Source: Clostridium sp. CMCC3677
Lineage (GTDB): Bacteria; Bacillota; Clostridia; Clostridiales; Clostridiaceae
Length of the DNA: 64,000 bases
Reading direction: 5' to 3'
Assembly (NCBI RefSeq): GCF_023845585.1
Contig: NZ_JAMQHS010000006.1
Location: 1-64,000, forward strand
Shown: positions 1 through 7,685 of the stretch, piece by piece
Layout: each line of letters starts with the position of its first letter
How positions within the stretch are numbered: the first letter of the stretch is position 1
Program-made: the position numbers and the translations under genes
Notes under the pieces: model-generated
Database searches by the model: none
Seen by the model: only the letters and a program-made list of their open reading frames with translations
Told to the model about the DNA's origin: nothing

Positions 1-117
1 GCCTCAAATACCTCATATCCTTCACTTTCAAGTATTTTAACTCTATTTGTTATATTTGCTTTTTGATTTTCAATCCAACCTGCTCTTGTTAATATTTTTT
101 ACTTTTTCTTCCAACAT
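1..117 (-). pseudogene. Second SUKH-3 immunity gene, frameshifted and cut by the window edge
   Basis: Reading leftward from ATG at 115-117, the frame opens as MLEEKVKN and reaches a stop within 16 codons. The neighbouring frame instead continues as ILTRAGWIENQ followed by RVKILESEGYEVFEA, which matches the start of the intact SUKH-3 gene at 569-1018 (VLKNSGWYEGR, FLQERGFEVLESA). The two frames join at a run of A residues, so a one-base loss there breaks the gene. It starts one base beyond the stop of the orphan toxin tail at 119-544, as expected for a toxin/immunity pair. A sequencing error in the homopolymer cannot be excluded. The 3' end lies outside the window. Confidence 0.6.
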
Positions 118-118
118 A

Positions 119-544
119 TTATTTCACCTTTCCTACATTATTTAATTTTCCAAATGTTCTTTTGCAATTTTCGCATGGTTTAGCATAATTTCCCCAAGTA
201 GTTTCTAAACATTTAAAGCTAATATCATTAAATTTAGCACCATTTAATATTGCTTTTCTAATACTCCATACTTCTGCACAATTCTCTACATTCCAATCTT
301 GAAAAGAAGGTTGCCCAGTAATTTCACTAAATTTTCCAGATATTCTAGCCTCATTCTTAGTATTTTCAATGGCATCTGTCAATTTCTTCATTTCAGAAAT
401 GACATCATCTTTTCTAAGACCTTTACTTGTGAAATACTCATCTGTTAATGTATTTTTTATATAACTTTCAGTTAATGTATTTTCATAATATTTTGAATAA
501 GCAACTGATTCGTCTCCACACTCTTCAAGTATTTTATTATACAT
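119..544 (-). CDS. Orphan YwqJ-type deaminase toxin tail
   Basis: A 141-aa protein collinear with the last ~140 residues of the larger toxin at 1031-2395. Both carry the deaminase-like signature NCAEVW/NCAEIW, then PCENC/PCKNC about 45 residues later, the Cys-Ala-Glu and Pro-Cys-x-x-Cys zinc/catalytic pattern of YwqJ-type deaminases. It lacks the delivery N-terminus and I see no Shine-Dalgarno sequence before its ATG. It therefore looks like a displaced C-terminal cassette, the orphan-toxin arrangement known from Rhs and CDI loci, and not an independently expressed gene. It follows the intact immunity gene by 24 bp and is itself followed by a broken SUKH-3 gene. The target (nucleic acid or nucleotide deamination) is inferred from the family. 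Confidence 0.65.
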   Translation of the reverse strand: MYNKILEECGDESVAYSKYYENTLTESYIKNTLTDEYFTSKGLRKDDVISEMKKLTDAIENTKNEARISGKFSEITGQPSFQDWNVENCAEVWSIRKAILNGAKFNDISFKCLETTWGNYAKPCENCKRTFGKLNNVGKVK

Positions 545-568
545 AATTTTGTATTGAGTAAAACATTG

Positions 569-1018
569 TTACTCATTGAATTTATCCCAAATTATTGTTC
601 CTTTTTCATTAACAATATTATCTAATGCTTCCCAAACACTATCTCCTACCCAACCTATCGATTTGAATATTCTTCCAGACTCAGATATATATAAATTTAT
701 CTCAAAATCATAAAGCGAACCTATAAGCATAACTTTCTCATTTACATATTCCTCCAAACTAAAGTGTAAGCTATTTAACACTCCTATTGTTTCCTTAATA
801 CAAGTACTATGCTTAGATACATCTGTAGTTCCATCCTCATCAATCTCTTCAACATTTATTTTTAATTCGCCAAATTCCTCCATAAACCTTTTAGCACTCT
901 CTAACACTTCAAATCCTCTTTCTTGAAGAAATTTTACATTTTCTGATATATCTATTTTTCTTCCCTCATACCATCCTGAATTCTTTAATACTTCTATTGT
1001 TTTATTTGATATTTCCAT
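569..1018 (-). CDS. SUKH-3 family immunity protein
   Basis: A 149-aa soluble protein with the SUKH-3 layout: an N-terminal L..SGW..GR.I motif, then FLQERGFEVLESAKRFMEEFG, and a C-terminal region ending VWEALDNIV. SUKH-superfamily proteins neutralise polymorphic toxins, and SUKH-3 members are known partners of YwqJ deaminases. That fits its position 12 bp downstream of the deaminase toxin gene. A good ribosome-binding site (AGGAGGT) precedes the ATG. The likely role is cytoplasmic protection of the producing cell and its siblings. Family confidence is high; the cognate toxin is inferred from adjacency. Confidence 0.75.
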   Translation of the reverse strand: MEISNKTIEVLKNSGWYEGRKIDISENVKFLQERGFEVLESAKRFMEEFGELKINVEEIDEDGTTDVSKHSTCIKETIGVLNSLHFSLEEYVNEKVMLIGSLYDFEINLYISESGRIFKSIGWVGDSVWEALDNIVNEKGTIIWDKFNE

Positions 1019-1030
1019 CTTAAATACCTC

Positions 1031-2395
1031 CTAATAATCAATGTTGTAAGTTCCTTTAAATGTTTTCCTGCAATTTTTACAAGGTTCCGCAAATCCACCA
1101 CTTAAATTTTCTGTACGATAAACCAAATCATCATATCTTGCACCTTTTAAAATTGCATCTCTTGAACTCCAAATCTCTGCACAATTATCAACATTCCAGT
1201 CAGATTTAAAACTCGGTTCGCCATATACATTAAATTTACCTTTATCTGCAGCTTCACTTTTAACTCTTTCAATATCAGCTCTTAATTTAGCCATATCTTC
1301 TTTAACAAACTCTTTATTTTTTCCAATCCAAAAGCTATCAGGTAAACTTTCTAAATACTCATCTGATAATAAACTTCTATAATATTTAGTATAATCCTCA
1401 GTTGTTTTACAAAATTCTCTAGGATCAACTCCTGTATAATCTTTTATTGTTGGGTTATATTTCCAGATACCACTTCCAGCTTCACCTTTTAAGTTTAAAT
1501 CTCCCAAATCCACAGTCGAACAAATTTTACTTATATCCTGTACATCTTCATTATTTATTAATTCTTTTCTATATTTTTTTAAAGTATTCGTTATTTGTTC
1601 TCTACAATTATTTAAATTAAATTGCTTTATTCTATCAGCTTCAGTAACTACATTTTCAGCTTCAGCCACCCCATTATTTACACTTCCACCTTCATTTGGT
1701 TTTATTATCCTATTTAATTCATTTTCAAAATCATCAATTTTATTTGCAGTTTTACTACATACTTTAGTGCCTTTTAATTTATCTATAAGTTCTTTTACTT
1801 TTTTACTTTTTGATAATGCAATTGATCCTTTAGCTGCTCCAATTAGTAAAGAAATGCCTCCTGACAATATTAATGTATTTTCATAAATATTTGTAAATCC
1901 TTCAAATGCTCTTTCATCACCTGAAAGATTCTTAAAAAACTTATGTACTCCTTTTTGAAGTTCAGTTATACGTTCTATACTTTCAGTATTTTCCTTATAG
2001 GTATTTTCGTCTCCAAGTCCTGTTTTCTCTCCAAACCATCTAGCACCCATAGGTAACCATTTTAATGGTTCAATTAGCAATTCTGCATGTACATCTGTAA
2101 CAGCAGCTCCTACCAACTGTTCTGTTGGCTTCGCTTTTTCATATGATTCTTCTCCAGCTTTTATAAACTCACCATAATCATCTACTGCTGCATATAGTGA
2201 TCCGTCTTTTTTAGGTTTCATAGTTGCCGGAAAATCTTTACCATTTAAATTTACTTTTACCCTGTCACCTTCATTATAATTTTTCTCTTTATTATATTGT
2301 GGTAAATCTCCTTCTGTTTTACTATCACCTGTGCTATTCACAACTGCATTAGCTCCATCAGCCGCTGCTAATAAAGCAGCTTCATTCATTTTCAT
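1031..2395 (-). CDS. Polymorphic deaminase toxin (YwqJ-type), former C-terminus of the VgrG gene
   Basis: A 454-aa protein. Residues 1-100 are acidic and linker-like. A hydrophobic stretch lies near 170-190 (LILSGGISLLIGAA). The C-terminal ~120 residues hold NCAEIW and PCKNC, the deaminase-fold signature. No signal peptide is visible. The annotated ATG has only a weak ribosome-binding site. Upstream of it the same frame stays open for 19 more codons, up to the second copy of a 23-bp tandem duplication. Removing one copy makes the frame continuous with the VgrG gene. The ancestral product was thus probably a ~950-aa VgrG-toxin fusion, and the present ORF may be translated poorly or by reinitiation. 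Immunity is provided by the SUKH-3 gene that follows. Confidence 0.7.
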   Translation of the reverse strand: MKMNEAALLAAADGANAVVNSTGDSKTEGDLPQYNKEKNYNEGDRVKVNLNGKDFPATMKPKKDGSLYAAVDDYGEFIKAGEESYEKAKPTEQLVGAAVTDVHAELLIEPLKWLPMGARWFGEKTGLGDENTYKENTESIERITELQKGVHKFFKNLSGDERAFEGFTNIYENTLILSGGISLLIGAAKGSIALSKSKKVKELIDKLKGTKVCSKTANKIDDFENELNRIIKPNEGGSVNNGVAEAENVVTEADRIKQFNLNNCREQITNTLKKYRKELINNEDVQDISKICSTVDLGDLNLKGEAGSGIWKYNPTIKDYTGVDPREFCKTTEDYTKYYRSLLSDEYLESLPDSFWIGKNKEFVKEDMAKLRADIERVKSEAADKGKFNVYGEPSFKSDWNVDNCAEIWSSRDAILKGARYDDLVYRTENLSGGFAEPCKNCRKTFKGTYNIDY

Positions 2396-2453
2396 TTGTT
2401 CTTCTAATGCCTCAGCTACTCCATTTTGTGGATCATCATCTGTAAATGCTTCA

Positions 2454-2499
2454 TATGTGTCTCTACAGCTTCCATTTATGTGTCTCTACAGCTTCCATT
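2454..2499. repeat. Perfect 23-bp tandem duplication splitting VgrG from toxin
   Basis: Bases 2454-2476 are repeated exactly at 2477-2499, with one further matching base. The unit length is not a multiple of three. The VgrG stop codon (2476-2478) falls at the boundary of the two copies. With one copy removed, the reading frame runs from VgrG codon Thr into Tyr-Glu-Ala-Phe-Thr and on, in frame, to the toxin ATG at 2395. The duplication is therefore a frameshift mutation in a formerly fused gene, and it could revert by slippage or recombination. Confidence 0.9.
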
Positions 2500-3915
2500 T
2501 TCGTATACTGCATTACTTTGATTATAGCATTCTCCTTCAAGTGAAATATAGCTTGATTTGTTTTTTTGAACTAATACTTTATTACTTCCACTTATGGATA
2601 CACTTCCTCCACTTAAGCTTATTCCACCTGATGCTCCTAAGCTTAAATTTCCTGAACTGCTTATATTAATTCCATTTTCATCATTTAAGTTGACATTCAT
2701 TCCACCTGTATAGAAATTAATAGCTCCTGGTAATATGTCTAAATTATTTCCACTTTCAGTTGAAAAGTATCTATTATTTGTATTTGATATTTTAGAGCAG
2801 CTACTTCCATTTTTTCTTACACATCCAGTTACAATAGGTTCATCATATCTGTTAGGAAAATAGAGCATTACGCTTTCTCCTATGTTTGGCATTGCATACA
2901 TTATGTTTCCTGTTGGTGGAGCATACTTAAACCATGATGCCTTGCTTATATCTTGGGTTTCATCTATATTTAAATGAAGCTTTACCCTTTCTCCATCTAC
3001 TGCAAGAACTTTTCCTTCTATGGATATACCACTTAATTTTTCATTATATATTTTTTCTTGCCAAATTCCATTTTTTCTACAAAACCTATATTTATATATT
3101 AATTCCCTATTATGCATTTGTCCATAATATTGGTTTATATAAAAATCTCTTTCTTTAAATTTTATTAAATCTCCAATGTCCATTTTTTCTCTAAGCATTA
3201 CTTCATAATAAAAGAAATCTGTATCATGGAAATCAATTCCTAAAGTTAAGACTTTATAATATTTTTCTAAATCTTTACTTGCCTTATAATTAATTTCATT
3301 ATTTAAAGCATAAAATTTTAAGCTAGGCTTTCCAAAATAAATTATATTATTTGTATTTACTACATCGCAGATTAGTTCTAAACCTAGATAACTTCCTATT
3401 CTTTTTAAAAATTCATAATCTGTTTCTTTATATTGAAAGAGTGGCTTTTCAATACTCATAGGTCTATTCATGCATTGAGCAAATCCATATCCTTCATAAT
3501 TTTTTAGGATTTCATTTATTAATTCATCATAACTCATATTTATATCTTGAAAAGATCTTGTCCTTTTTTCAATATCAAGTAATGAGCTACTAGATGAACC
3601 TTCTAATTCTAAATAATATATTCCATTAATATTAGTTGTTTTAATATTCTCTATTATTCCATTAAATATTATTGTTCTTTTTTCTTCATTTGATGTATTT
3701 TCATTATTATTTAAGTCTGTGTTTTCTATTTCTTCATAAACACATATTTTATCATTTGTGGAAGCTTCTATAGAATACTTAAAATTTACGCTATCATCTA
3801 TTAAGCATTTTAAATATACTTTTCCATGTTCATTAGGTTTGCAGAAAATTTTAATATCTTCTATTTTAAGTATTTCATATGGACATTCTACTTTTAGTTT
3901 TTTTGTTGCTTCCAT
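2476..3915 (-). CDS. VgrG-like spike protein (phage baseplate V / gp27-gp5 type)
   Basis: A 479-aa protein. The N-terminal half matches the phage late-control D/gp27-like part of VgrG (ETDYEFLKRIGSYLGLEL near residues 170-190). An OB-fold gp5-like segment follows around 300-370 (GKVLAVDGERVKLHL, then NIGESVMLYFPNRYDEPIVTG). A Ser/Gly-rich beta-helix-like tail (GNLSLGASGGISLSGGSVS) ends the protein. VgrG trimers form the puncturing tip of contractile injection systems. It is preceded by a DUF4280 (PAAR-like) gene with a 25-bp gap containing AAGGAGGTGA. No sheath, tube or baseplate genes are in the window, so the firing machine must be elsewhere or a phage tail. The 3' end is truncated by the 23-bp duplication. 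Confidence 0.85.
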   Translation of the reverse strand: MEATKKLKVECPYEILKIEDIKIFCKPNEHGKVYLKCLIDDSVNFKYSIEASTNDKICVYEEIENTDLNNNENTSNEEKRTIIFNGIIENIKTTNINGIYYLELEGSSSSSLLDIEKRTRSFQDINMSYDELINEILKNYEGYGFAQCMNRPMSIEKPLFQYKETDYEFLKRIGSYLGLELICDVVNTNNIIYFGKPSLKFYALNNEINYKASKDLEKYYKVLTLGIDFHDTDFFYYEVMLREKMDIGDLIKFKERDFYINQYYGQMHNRELIYKYRFCRKNGIWQEKIYNEKLSGISIEGKVLAVDGERVKLHLNIDETQDISKASWFKYAPPTGNIMYAMPNIGESVMLYFPNRYDEPIVTGCVRKNGSSCSKISNTNNRYFSTESGNNLDILPGAINFYTGGMNVNLNDENGINISSSGNLSLGASGGISLSGGSVSISGSNKVLVQKNKSSYISLEGECYNQSNAVYENGSCRDT

Positions 3916-3940
3916 AATAACTCAAGTCACCTCCTTGCTA

Positions 3941-4327
3941 TTAACCTTCTTGTCCACTAGTTACAAAAGTTATATTACCGCCACGACAGCAATATATTAC
4001 TGAATCTGTTGTAAGTGCTGGTTCGCCTTCTACTATAGTATCACCTTTAGTTTTTATCCAATCATGAACTATTTGTGGTACACACTTTATCCCAGTTTTT
4101 ATATTTCCATCTTTATCTATTACTGTTATTTCAGTTTTTTCTACAAAGCATCCCTTTTCTTCGCATACTCCAAAATAACTTATATTTTGTTCTGTATTGT
4201 CCTTTTTATTTAATATTGGATTACCATTTGCATAACTTCCATGACTTACAGGAATGTTTATCTTTCTTTCATTACTTCCTTTATTGCACTTCATTTTTGC
4301 TCCTCTTACTATATAGTAAACTGCCAT
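3941..4327 (-). CDS. DUF4280 PAAR-like spike-tip protein
   Basis: A 128-aa protein rich in cysteine (MKCNKG near the start, VCEEKGCFVE centrally, YCCRGG near the end) with the DUF4280 layout: an opening YYIVRGAKMKC, the sequence IPVSHGSYANGNP, and a closing CCRGGNITFVTSGQEG. DUF4280 proteins are PAAR-like tips that sit on VgrG spikes. The gene precedes VgrG by 25 bp and follows the Imm11-like gene by 17 bp, with a GGAGGTGAG-like site before its ATG. Together they form one minus-strand operon. The cysteines and histidine are candidate metal ligands that would sharpen the tip; this is known for PAAR proteins and inferred here. Confidence 0.8.
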   Translation of the reverse strand: MAVYYIVRGAKMKCNKGSNERKINIPVSHGSYANGNPILNKKDNTEQNISYFGVCEEKGCFVEKTEITVIDKDGNIKTGIKCVPQIVHDWIKTKGDTIVEGEPALTTDSVIYCCRGGNITFVTSGQEG

Positions 4328-4344
4328 GCTCTCACCTCCATTAA

Positions 4345-4788
4345 TTATTTATTTTTCACTTCTAATTTTTCTAATAAAATTCCATTAAAATTACGTCTTA
4401 ATATACTCTCTGCTACATCTAATCTAACAACGATTAAAGTTTGCTCACTTTCTTTAACTTTAAATATTTTCTTATTTTTAATTTTATTTTCATCTAACAC
4501 TATTTTTTTAACTACACTTTTATTTAAATTGAATTCTGATTCTTCGCTCAAAGCTTGTACTTCTTCAAATATAGGCAAATAATAAATATGTTGCTCTAAT
4601 TTTTTATAATCAGTTAATGCAATCATTTTAAAAATTATATTAGAATTATATTTTGATAATATCTTTTGCAAGTCTTCTGAAACTAAAAACATTGGGGTAT
4701 AAAGAATATCCAAATACTCAATTCCTTGTGCTGATTTAACATAAAGAAGGTTATTATCTTCAATATTATCTGCTCTTACTAAATTCAA
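4345..4788 (-). CDS. Imm11-like (DUF1629-type) protein, probably 5'-truncated
   Basis: A 147-aa soluble protein if translated from TTG at 4786-4788. The middle (YLDILYTPMFLVSEDL, then IIFKMIALTDYKKLEQHIYYLPI) resembles Imm11/DUF1629-like proteins that accompany VgrG/DUF4280 loci. The same frame stays open a further 34 codons upstream, and reads like the family's N-terminus (IIFLLKQDKRYSNTPQIL), but contains no ATG or GTG. It runs into the icd terminator hairpin and ends at TAA 4888-4890. The native start and promoter seem to have been lost, or an ATT start is used. Its role as chaperone, adaptor or immunity protein is unknown. Confidence 0.5.
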   Translation of the reverse strand: MNLVRADNIEDNNLLYVKSAQGIEYLDILYTPMFLVSEDLQKILSKYNSNIIFKMIALTDYKKLEQHIYYLPIFEEVQALSEESEFNLNKSVVKKIVLDENKIKNKKIFKVKESEQTLIVVRLDVAESILRRNFNGILLEKLEVKNK

Positions 4789-4860
4789 ATCTTTAGTATT
4801 AAAATTCTTAAATAAGTTTAAAATTTGTGGAGTATTAGAGTATCTTTTATCTTGTTTTAA

Positions 4861-4904
4861 TAAAAAAATAATATCTAAGGTGCTGTTTTACCACCTTAGA
4901 TATT
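4861..4904 (-). terminator. Second icd terminator
   Basis: A perfect 13-bp inverted repeat (arms 4870-4882 and 4892-4904) with a 9-base loop, followed on the minus strand by a run of T. It lies downstream of icd, and its 3' arm overlaps the N-terminal extension of the Imm11-like frame. Confidence 0.8.
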
Positions 4905-4920
4905 ATTTATATAACTATAA

Positions 4921-4954
4921 AGGGATACATTCCTCTATAAGGTATGTATCCCCA
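4921..4954 (-). terminator. First icd terminator hairpin
   Basis: GGGATACAT and ATGTATCCC arms form a hairpin six bases beyond the icd stop codon. It is followed by a second hairpin, giving a tandem terminator. Confidence 0.6.
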
Positions 4955-4959
4955 CATTA

Positions 4960-6168
4960 TTATAAACTTATTTCTAAGTTCTTTCTTATTTCTTTTATGA
5001 ATTCAAAGGTATTAACCTTTTTTATATTATCATGAATTGCAATTGCTGCTAAATCACCTGTCATTATTCCGTTCTCTATTGTTTTTAAAGATGCAGCTTC
5101 AAGCTTACTTGCAAAATCAATTAATGCTTTATTATTGTCTAGCTCTCCTCTTTTTCTAAGTGCACCACTCCATGCAAATATTGTTGCTATAGAATTAGTT
5201 GAAGTTTCTTTCCCATTCAAGTGATCATAATACTGATCTTGAACTGTTCCATGAGCCGCTTCATATTCATAATTTCCATCTGGTGAAACTAGTATTGATG
5301 TCATCATAGCTATTGATCCAAATGCTGCTGCAATCATATCACTCATAACATCACCATCATAATTTTTGCAAGCCCAAATCATTCCACCATGTGATTTTAT
5401 TACATTTGCCACTGCTGAATCTATAAGCATATAAGTATATTTTATACCTAGTGCTTCAAACTTTTCTTTATATTCATTTTCATAAATCTCTTCAAATATA
5501 TCTTTAAAAGTATGGTCATATTTTTTTGAGATTGTATCTTTAGCTCCAAACCATAAATCTTGTTTTAAATCTATTGAATAATTAAAACAACTTCTTGCAA
5601 AGCTTTTAATTGATTTATTTATATTATGCATCCCCATAACAATACCCTCATCATTGAAGTTATGTATAAGCTCTCTCTTTTCCTCACCATCTTCAGCTGT
5701 AAATACAAGTTCGCATTTACCTTTACCTTCTATTTTCATTTCAGATGCTTTGTATATATCACCATAAGCATGTCTAGCTATTGTTATTGGTTTACTCCAA
5801 GTTCTAACGTAAGGTTTAACTACATCAACTATAATAGGTGCTCTAAATACTGTTCCATCTAAAATAGCTCTAATAGTTCCATTTGGACTTTTCCACATTT
5901 CTTTAAGATTATATTCTTTCACTCTTGCGCTATTTGGAGTTATAGTTGCACATTTTACTCCTACTCTGTGTTTTTTTATTGCTTCTGCTGCTTGTACTGT
6001 AACATTATCATCTGTTGCATTTCTATTTTCTAAACCTAAATCATAATATTCTGTATTTAATTCGATAAATGGATTTAATAACTCATCCTTTATCATTCCC
6101 CAAACTATTCTTGTCATTTCATCTCCATCAATTTCAACTAATGGATTAGACATTTTTATTTTTTCCAT
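4960..6168 (-). CDS. icd: NADP-dependent isocitrate dehydrogenase
   Basis: A 402-aa full-length enzyme of the eukaryotic-type (subfamily II) NADP-IDH. It converts isocitrate to 2-oxoglutarate, feeding glutamate synthesis in an anaerobe. The opening NPLVEIDGDEMTRIVW, the substrate segment KSPNGTIRAIL, the metal-binding region around DSAVANVIKS and NYDGDVMSDMIA, and the cofactor region EAAHGTVQDQYY are all present. It is monocistronic: a tandem terminator follows and the next gene upstream is 380 bp away. The start is supported by the conserved N-terminus. No sign of damage is seen. Confidence 0.95.
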   Translation of the reverse strand: MEKIKMSNPLVEIDGDEMTRIVWGMIKDELLNPFIELNTEYYDLGLENRNATDDNVTVQAAEAIKKHRVGVKCATITPNSARVKEYNLKEMWKSPNGTIRAILDGTVFRAPIIVDVVKPYVRTWSKPITIARHAYGDIYKASEMKIEGKGKCELVFTAEDGEEKRELIHNFNDEGIVMGMHNINKSIKSFARSCFNYSIDLKQDLWFGAKDTISKKYDHTFKDIFEEIYENEYKEKFEALGIKYTYMLIDSAVANVIKSHGGMIWACKNYDGDVMSDMIAAAFGSIAMMTSILVSPDGNYEYEAAHGTVQDQYYDHLNGKETSTNSIATIFAWSGALRKRGELDNNKALIDFASKLEAASLKTIENGIMTGDLAAIAIHDNIKKVNTFEFIKEIRKNLEISL

Positions 6169-6229
6169 TTAATTGCCCCCTTGTTTTAGATGATAGTGTA
6201 AAGCTGTTTACACCATTTTTTTAATTAAA

Positions 6230-6289
6230 CTCTACTTTAGAAAAGTGTTGATATATGAATAAGCAAAGTGAACTAAGTAATTGAACTTA
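6230..6289. repeat. Copy of a palindromic intergenic repeat (icd-yeiH gap)
   Basis: This 60-bp stretch matches 13917-13976 at 54 of 60 positions, including the shared core AAGCAAAGTGAACT. It lies in the 381-bp gap between icd and the YeiH gene (6169-6549). The gap also holds a small hairpin (GTGTAAAGCTGTTTACAC, 6196-6213) and otherwise only A+T-rich sequence. In this copy the right arm of the palindrome is degenerate. Confidence 0.65.
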
Positions 6290-6549
6290 GGAATACTAAG
6301 ATTAAAAGCACTATGATTTTTAATCTTTTATCTAAATAAATTTTATAAATATTATACATTACTTATATTATATATACAACTTTATATAGTTCTGATATAT
6401 TTTAATTTATATCATTCTCTTAAGTCGTCTATCATATTAATGTAAAATAGCTAATAACTTTAAATAAAAATTATTAGTTTTTTTGCTTTATATTTTTAAT
6501 AAAATATCTTAATTTGTTTTTACTGATTAAATTCACATATGTATTATTT

Positions 6550-7566
6550 TTAAAGTACAAATCTTATTAATGTAAGAGCAAATATTATTTGAAAACTTCC
6601 AACTATTAATCCATACATCATTGATTTTGGTCCTTCTTTTATTAAATCTTCAAACTTAACTCGCATACCAATTGCAGCTAGTGCAATGATTTCAAAATTA
6701 CTGCTTATTAATTTAAATACTTTTTGAATTGAAGTTGGTACAAAACCTAAACTATTTATTATGCAAAAGATGAAGAATCCTATTATATACCAAGGCACAC
6801 TAACTTTAGCTTTCTTTTCTCTTTCAATTATTGCTTTTTCTGACATATTCTCATTTTCATCAACTTTAATTCTAGAGAATGCAATAACTACAACAACTAA
6901 AAATATTATTCTTATTATTTTAAATATGGTTGCTAACGTAACAATATCTTCGTTTATAAATTTAGCTGACGCTATTACTTGACCAACTGATTGTAAAATT
7001 CCTCCAATCATTGCTGATGTTTGTATTAAACTATTTTTATATATTGCCATTGTAATTAGTGGAATTACAAACATTAATATTGTACCAGTTAAGTTTACAA
7101 TAGTTACTGAAATTGCCTTATCTTTAGAATCTGCATTAATTGTTGGTGCTACTGCTGCTATTGCAGATGATCCACATACCGCATTTCCAGATGCCATAAG
7201 TAATGAGTATTTTTTAGAAAATCCTAATTTTTTTCCAACAAAATATGTAAGTAATATTGTAAAAGTCATTTGGATTGCTATAAATAAAACTCCTCTAAAT
7301 CCAAGTGATTTTATTTCCATAAAGCTTATTGTTGATCCCATAAGTACTATTGAATATGATAAAAGGTCTTTTTCTGAAAACTGAGAACCTTTATTATATT
7401 TAGGTTTATTAAATATAGTATTTCCTAAAATAATTCCTAAAATTATTGAAAAACTCGCTCCGCCAATAGAAGGAAAAAAACTACCTAATATTTTTCCGAG
7501 TATTGCTATAATTATGCATATTAAAAGTCCTGGGATAATATCTATTATTTTTTCTTTCATTAACAA
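6550..7566 (-). CDS. YeiH/UPF0324 family membrane protein (putative exporter)
   Basis: A 338-aa polytopic protein with about ten hydrophobic helices. The UPF0324 hallmark runs from GGASFSIILGIILGN near residue 35 through LMASGNAVCGSSAIAAVAP near 125. Members of this family (E. coli YeiH type) are called putative sulfate exporters, but the substrate is not well proven. It lies 120 bp downstream of a LysR-type regulator on the same strand, a pairing known for yeiE/yeiH, though there the genes are usually divergent. The family assignment is firm; the transported substrate is unknown. Confidence 0.85.
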   Translation of the reverse strand: MLMKEKIIDIIPGLLICIIIAILGKILGSFFPSIGGASFSIILGIILGNTIFNKPKYNKGSQFSEKDLLSYSIVLMGSTISFMEIKSLGFRGVLFIAIQMTFTILLTYFVGKKLGFSKKYSLLMASGNAVCGSSAIAAVAPTINADSKDKAISVTIVNLTGTILMFVIPLITMAIYKNSLIQTSAMIGGILQSVGQVIASAKFINEDIVTLATIFKIIRIIFLVVVVIAFSRIKVDENENMSEKAIIEREKKAKVSVPWYIIGFFIFCIINSLGFVPTSIQKVFKLISSNFEIIALAAIGMRVKFEDLIKEGPKSMMYGLIVGSFQIIFALTLIRFVL

Positions 7567-7685
7567 TCACCTCTAAATCACTGTTTTTTCAACAGCTTTC
7601 TTTTGCTCGAGTTAATTATAATAAATTTGAGATTGAAAATGAAATACTTATTATAATATGATATTAATAGTCTTTTACTTATATA

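Noticed and set aside
2331..2669. A 112-codon plus-strand open frame across the VgrG-toxin junction
   Set aside because: It is the antisense of two real genes, with typical antisense composition (Phe/Leu/Ser) and no ribosome-binding site.
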